A program made the position numbers and the translations under genes. The notes beneath the pieces are model-generated. The model ran no database searches. It worked only from the letters and a program-made list of their open reading frames with translations, and was not told where the DNA came from. From Rhodobiaceae bacterium (lineage in GTDB: Bacteria > Pseudomonadota > Alphaproteobacteria > Parvibaculales > Parvibaculaceae), in NCBI GenBank assembly GCA_027352645.1, contig DAIEIL010000099.1:1-8281 (forward strand): a DNA stretch of 8,281 nt, written 5' to 3'. Of this stretch, positions 5,256-8,281 are shown one piece after another. How positions within the stretch are numbered: position 1 is the stretch's first letter; every line of letters starts with the position of its first letter.

Positions 5256-6371
5256 ATGGCTTCAATCGCAATACCGGGCAATATGAGTTTCGGCGCATTC
5301 GCGTCGTCGGCCGCCCATGAGCGCGATTTGCTGCTGCGGCGGCTGGCGGATCTTGCCATTCTTCCGCCGGGCCATATTACGGCGCAAGAACGCGGCCATG
5401 TCGACATGGTGATGGCGGCGGCAGTTTCCCGCCTCGACGAACCGCTGCGCAGGCGCCTCGCCGAGCGTATCGCGCCATTGCCGGAAGGTCCGCGCGAATT
5501 GACGCTGACGCTCGCGCGCGACGCCTTCGCCGTTGCCGAACCCATTCTTGCGCAATCGGTGAGTCTCGGCGCCACCGATCTCGCCGATATCGTGCGTGAT
5601 GCGGGGCACGATCATGCGCTCGCGATCGCGGGCCGGCGCTCGCTTCCTCCGGTCGTAGTCGATGCGCTTGTCGATCACGGCAATGCGGAAGTCATTTGCC
5701 GGATGCTCGCGAACAAGGGAGCTCTGCTTTCCTCCCGCGCGGCGGAAACGCTCGCGCGGCGGAGTTCCAGCGAACCCGAATTTGTGCCGCTGCTACTCGC
5801 GCGGCCTGAACTCAATCCGCGCCAGGCGCTTCTCATGTTCTGGTGGAGCGCCTCGCAGCTCAGAAGCGAAATTCTCGCGCGCTTCACCGTGGAGCGGCGC
5901 ATGATGCATGCCGCACTCGAAGATGTGCTTGAAAGCGGCCTGGAGGCGGTGGGTGCCGACGAGGCGTTGCGCGTGGTGCTGTCGCTGGTGCGTCCGCCGA
6001 AGCCAGCACCGAAATCGCTTCTCGCGCAGTTGGCCAGCCTCTCGACCGACGGGCACAGTGAGGAATTCATCTCCGCTCTCGCCGAAGCGGGGCGCGTTCG
6101 CCCTGAAACGGCTTTTCGCATCGTTCACGATGCGGGCGGCGAACCGTTGGCGGTTTTCGCCAAGGCCGTCGGCCTCACCCGAAGCGAGTTCGGCGACCTC
6201 ATGGTCCATGCCACGAACATTCGCGGGGGCGCCATTCCCTCGCGCAGCGATGTCGAGCGCATCGTCAAGGTTTTCGACGCCATCTCCATCGACCGCGCCG
6301 ATCTGGTGCTTCATTCGTGGGACTGGTCGATCTCGGGCGACGCGCAGATCGTGCTGCCTGCCGAGGAATAG
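5256..6371 (+). CDS. DUF2336 domain protein (helical repeat protein)
   Basis: Protein of 371 aa from the ATG at 5256. In-frame TTG at 5214 and GTG at 5247 are alternatives; ATG is chosen for the codon and because the 14 extra residues look unstructured, though only a weak AAGTGA precedes it. The DUF2336 pattern is plain at residues about 66-165: RRRLAERIAPLPEGPRELTL, LARDAFAVAEPILAQS, DLADIVRDAGHDHALAIAGR, VVDALVDHGNAEVICRMLAN. These are repeated amphipathic helices with the 'AIAxR' and 'N..A' positions of HEAT-like repeats. The C-terminal half (about 190-371) is also mostly helical and has FWWSAS near the middle. There is no signal peptide or TM segment, so it is cytosolic. DUF2336 proteins are common in alphaproteobacteria and their function is unknown to me; a scaffold or regulatory binding role is a guess. 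It is transcribed alone and converges on the XRE gene with a 5-bp gap. Confidence 0.85.
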   Translation: MASIAIPGNMSFGAFASSAAHERDLLLRRLADLAILPPGHITAQERGHVDMVMAAAVSRLDEPLRRRLAERIAPLPEGPRELTLTLARDAFAVAEPILAQSVSLGATDLADIVRDAGHDHALAIAGRRSLPPVVVDALVDHGNAEVICRMLANKGALLSSRAAETLARRSSSEPEFVPLLLARPELNPRQALLMFWWSASQLRSEILARFTVERRMMHAALEDVLESGLEAVGADEALRVVLSLVRPPKPAPKSLLAQLASLSTDGHSEEFISALAEAGRVRPETAFRIVHDAGGEPLAVFAKAVGLTRSEFGDLMVHATNIRGGAIPSRSDVERIVKVFDAISIDRADLVLHSWDWSISGDAQIVLPAEE

Positions 6372-6382
6372 GGTGCCTATTC
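6366..6382. repeat. Inverted repeat spanning both stop codons of convergent genes
   Basis: GAATAGG (6366-6372) and CCTATTC (6376-6382) form a perfect 7-bp stem with a GTG loop. Each arm carries a TAG stop, one for each strand (6369-6371 plus, 6377-6379 minus). GCC (6360-6362) and GGC (6383-6385) can extend the stem past a bulge. No U run follows on either strand, so it is a weak terminator at best; part of the symmetry may come from the two genes sharing the same stop context. Confidence 0.4.
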
Positions 6383-7159
6383 GGCTGCCGTAGCCGCAAT
6401 GGGACCGGACTCTTGCGTGGAAGCGCCTTCAGGCGGCTGGAAAACCGGCTTGCTGACGATTGTTTCCAGTGCGCGCTGAGCCTTTTCGGCGGTGGCGATG
6501 ATGTCGCCCTCGGCCTGATCGACGAGATCGAGAACTTCGCGCGCGCCTGCCAGCACGCCATCAAGCCAGCCATCGGGATTGCTGCCCCGCGCCTTGAGCG
6601 CGACCGCGTCGGCGGCGAGCGTCGTCACGGTGCGACGCACGGCGGCTGTATTGAAATCCATCGAACCGTTCACAAGGCCGACGAGCATACGCACCTGAGC
6701 GCGCACGCCATCGACCAGCGCGTTTCGTTCGCGCTGACGTTTTTCGCCTTCGTCTGCGGGCGGCGCGAGATCGTCGAGCGAGACGCCGAGCACACGGGCG
6801 ACCGCGGCCATGGTGCGGAAGGTGCCGTCTTTCTTGCCAGTCTCGATCTCGGAGAGATAGGCGGGGCTGATGCCAGACGCGCGCGCGAGCGCCACAGCCT
6901 TCAGCCCGCGAAACTCGCGCCAGACGCGGACGGGATTTTCGCCATCCGCGATCCGGTGTGCGACGGTTGCGGGGGCGCCGCCGAGTTGTTCGGCCAAAGC
7001 GGCGCGGGCGCGAGATAGCTCGCTCGCGGCGTCCTTCACCTGCTTCAGCGTTTCATATTCGGCAACGGGAACGAGCACGAATAGCGGCGCGCCGTCGGGG
7101 CCTGTTATGCGCTGATAGGACATGTCGCCGGATTCGCTTCTGGACGTCTGATCGTTCAC
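6377..7159 (-). CDS. XRE-family transcriptional regulator with Phd/YefM-like N-terminus
   Basis: Protein of 260 aa. Residues 13-40 (MSYQRITGPDGAPLFVLVPV, then AEYETLKQ) resemble the N-terminal strand-helix of Phd/YefM-type antitoxins and occur in front of XRE domains in many proteobacterial regulators. Residues 75-131 are a Cro/C1-type HTH: NPVRVWREFRGLKAVALARA, SGISPAYLSEIETGKKDGTF, then a helix ending GVSLDDLAP. The last 130 residues (about 136-240) are charged and helical (QRERNALVDGVRAQVRMLVG and further helices), longer than in the usual short members, and may mediate dimerisation. A cytosolic DNA-binding role is clear; targets are not. The GTG start at 7159 has GGAG nine bases upstream (7169-7172); ATG at 7123 is an alternative that begins exactly at the conserved MSYQ but has only a weak ribosome-binding site. 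No toxin gene is adjacent. Confidence 0.85.
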   Translation of the reverse strand: MNDQTSRSESGDMSYQRITGPDGAPLFVLVPVAEYETLKQVKDAASELSRARAALAEQLGGAPATVAHRIADGENPVRVWREFRGLKAVALARASGISPAYLSEIETGKKDGTFRTMAAVARVLGVSLDDLAPPADEGEKRQRERNALVDGVRAQVRMLVGLVNGSMDFNTAAVRRTVTTLAADAVALKARGSNPDGWLDGVLAGAREVLDLVDQAEGDIIATAEKAQRALETIVSKPVFQPPEGASTQESGPIAATAAE

Positions 7160-7329
7160 GAAATTCCGCTCCGCTCGTCGTCTGCGCTGCCGGCTGAATC
7201 CGGCTTTCGCGTGGCGCCGCCGTCAGATAGCCGATTCTCGGCATCCGTTGCGCGGAATTCGCAGCCCGAATGCTGTCGCAGATCGAAACATAGGCTGCAG
7301 GCAAAGTCCACCGAGCGCGGGACGCGCGA
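7160..7329. other. 170-bp intergenic region upstream of the XRE gene
   Basis: This is the gap between the end of the Rieske oxygenase gene and the start of the XRE gene, both on the minus strand. It should carry the XRE promoter, but I see no good -35/-10 pair. A minus-strand reading frame beginning with TTG at 7304 runs through it into the XRE gene; it has no recognisable protein features and I do not call it. Confidence 0.3.
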
Positions 7330-8281
7330 TCAACTCCGCCAGCGGAGTGTCGTCGGCTTCACGGGATTTTCGAAGGGGCGGCCCTGTTCGCCGGCCTCCT
7401 GCCATTCGCTCTTCAGCCGGTGATACCACTTCGCCTGCACATCCGAGTCGTTGATGAGCATGAGGCGCGGATCGAAGCGCAGGCCTTCCTGCTGAAGATC
7501 CACCATGGCGCGGTCCTGATCGAGGAAGGCGCGCATGAAGGGACGCAGCACAGGCTTCAATATCGTGAGAAGCGGCATGGTCCAGTAGAACGATTGCGTG
7601 ATCTCCGTCGTCTTTTCATCGACGGGCGTGACGCAGGTGAGGCCGGTTACGCGGTGGCGGCCCGCCGTAATGCGCTCGATGCGGATACCGGGCAGGCGGA
7701 AGGAGATTTCCGTGCGCGGCGCGCCGCCCAGAATCTTGTAGGCGAAGGAATTGCTCGACGGCGCATGTTCGACCATTGCGAAGCCGAGTTCCGCTGGAGC
7801 GAAGGCCTTGGCCTTTTCATGAATCGACTTCTGCGTCCGCCAATACCAGCTGCGATGGACGAAGGGGCCGTGAGCCGGGTCCATAAGACCTATGACGGCG
7901 TGATCGATATGACATGAGAAGGTCATCTTCTCGCGGATGTTCGGCCTGCAATCGGCGTCGAAACCCGGCATGAGCGGAGGCTCGCCCACGGGCGCAAGGT
8001 CAGCGCGCCTTTCGTCGGCGATATAGATCCAGATATTGCCCTGCACTTCGCGCACCGGATAGCGGCGGACGCGGATGCGCGAGACTTCGATATCCTGGCC
8101 GGGGACGAGCGAAGGAATTTCGGCGCAGTGTCCGTCGGTACCGAATTTCCAGCCGTGATAGGGGCATTCGACGGCGGCATGGCCGCAACCGCTGGACTTC
8201 GCATCATAGAGCTTGCCAGCGGAGAGCGGCACGCCGCGATGGGGGCAGATGTCGCGCAGCGCAAATGGTTCGCCTGCCTCG
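7330..8281 (-). CDS. Rieske [2Fe-2S] non-heme iron oxygenase, alpha subunit (5' end outside window)
   Basis: The frame is open to the window edge; 316 residues are visible. The GTG at 8232 is an internal Val, because the codons before it encode ICPHRG, half of the Rieske cluster motif. In fragment numbering, Cys12 and His14 (CPH) and Cys39 and His42 (CPYHGWKF) bind the [2Fe-2S] cluster. The catalytic part has GLMDPAHGPFVHRSWYWR with His137 and His142 as two mononuclear iron ligands, and FLDQDRAMVDLQQEG, whose Asp (254 or 256) is the likely third. The layout is that of single-component-alpha oxygenases of the vanillate demethylase / pheophorbide a oxygenase-like group, which hydroxylate or demethylate aromatic or polycyclic substrates using electrons from a partner reductase. 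No reductase is in the window and the substrate is unknown. Only the first few dozen residues, before the first cluster motif, seem to be missing. Confidence 0.9.
   Translation of the reverse strand, partial: EAGEPFALRDICPHRGVPLSAGKLYDAKSSGCGHAAVECPYHGWKFGTDGHCAEIPSLVPGQDIEVSRIRVRRYPVREVQGNIWIYIADERRADLAPVGEPPLMPGFDADCRPNIREKMTFSCHIDHAVIGLMDPAHGPFVHRSWYWRTQKSIHEKAKAFAPAELGFAMVEHAPSSNSFAYKILGGAPRTEISFRLPGIRIERITAGRHRVTGLTCVTPVDEKTTEITQSFYWTMPLLTILKPVLRPFMRAFLDQDRAMVDLQQEGLRFDPRLMLINDSDVQAKWYHRLKSEWQEAGEQGRPFENPVKPTTLRWRS
7333..7348 (-). other. Short hairpin at the 3' end of the oxygenase gene
   Basis: ACTCCGC and GCGGAGT form a perfect 7-bp inverted repeat with a two-base centre (effectively a 6-bp stem with a four-base loop) just before the stop codon. 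No U tract follows on the minus strand, so it is not called a terminator. It is inside coding sequence and may be chance. Confidence 0.25.

Noticed and set aside
7053..7304. An 83-codon minus-strand frame with TTG start across the gap upstream of the XRE gene
   Set aside because: Rare start codon, no ribosome-binding site, no recognisable features, and a long overlap with the XRE gene in another frame.
1..8281. Genomic island, mobile element or defence system
   Set aside because: No transposase, integrase, tRNA, target-site repeats or composition shift is visible; the base composition is even and the genes look chromosomal.

Overview
The window looks like ordinary chromosome from a high-GC alphaproteobacterium, probably Hyphomicrobiales or a relative. 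The basis is the gene content (a DUF2336 protein, an HTH-fused citrate synthase beside a second citrate synthase, a DUF1302 outer-membrane protein, a Rieske oxygenase) and strongly GC-biased third codon positions. The species cannot be named from the sequence. I see no tRNA, rRNA, CRISPR array, insertion sequence or phage gene.

Layout: (1) 1-798 (+) is the C-terminal part of a DUF1302 outer-membrane protein, ending at a bidirectional terminator. (2) 859-2786 (-) is a two-gene operon: a MerR-type HTH fused to a citrate synthase domain, then a TIP30-like NAD(P)-binding protein coupled to it by an ATGA overlap. (3) 2787-2897 is a compact divergent control region with an AT-rich perfect 7-3-7 palindrome, flanking direct repeats and candidate promoters both ways. 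(4) 2898-4019 (+) is a second citrate/methylcitrate synthase without the HTH. (5) 4030-5088 (-) is a run of three small envelope genes: lipoprotein, single-TM protein, and a secreted Rap1a/Tai-like protein. (6) 5256-6371 (+) is a DUF2336 protein. (7) 6377-7159 (-) is an XRE-family regulator with a Phd/YefM-like N-terminus. (8) 7330-8281 (-) is a Rieske non-heme iron oxygenase cut by the window edge.

The most interesting part is the divergent citrate synthase pair. One protein joins an apparently complete citrate synthase active site (two catalytic His and one Asp) to a DNA-binding domain. The palindrome between the two genes is a natural operator candidate. The simple hypothesis is a citrate-synthase-based, metabolite-sensing regulator that controls itself and its enzyme-only paralogue. 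The second enzyme has Glu where the catalytic Asp is expected. Similar HTH-fused citrate synthases are, as I recall, annotated in other alphaproteobacteria, so the architecture is not new, but I know of no experimental account of the regulatory function. The outer-membrane DUF1302 protein and the Rieske oxygenase both fit a bacterium that uses hydrophobic or aromatic compounds, but they lie far apart here and need not work together.
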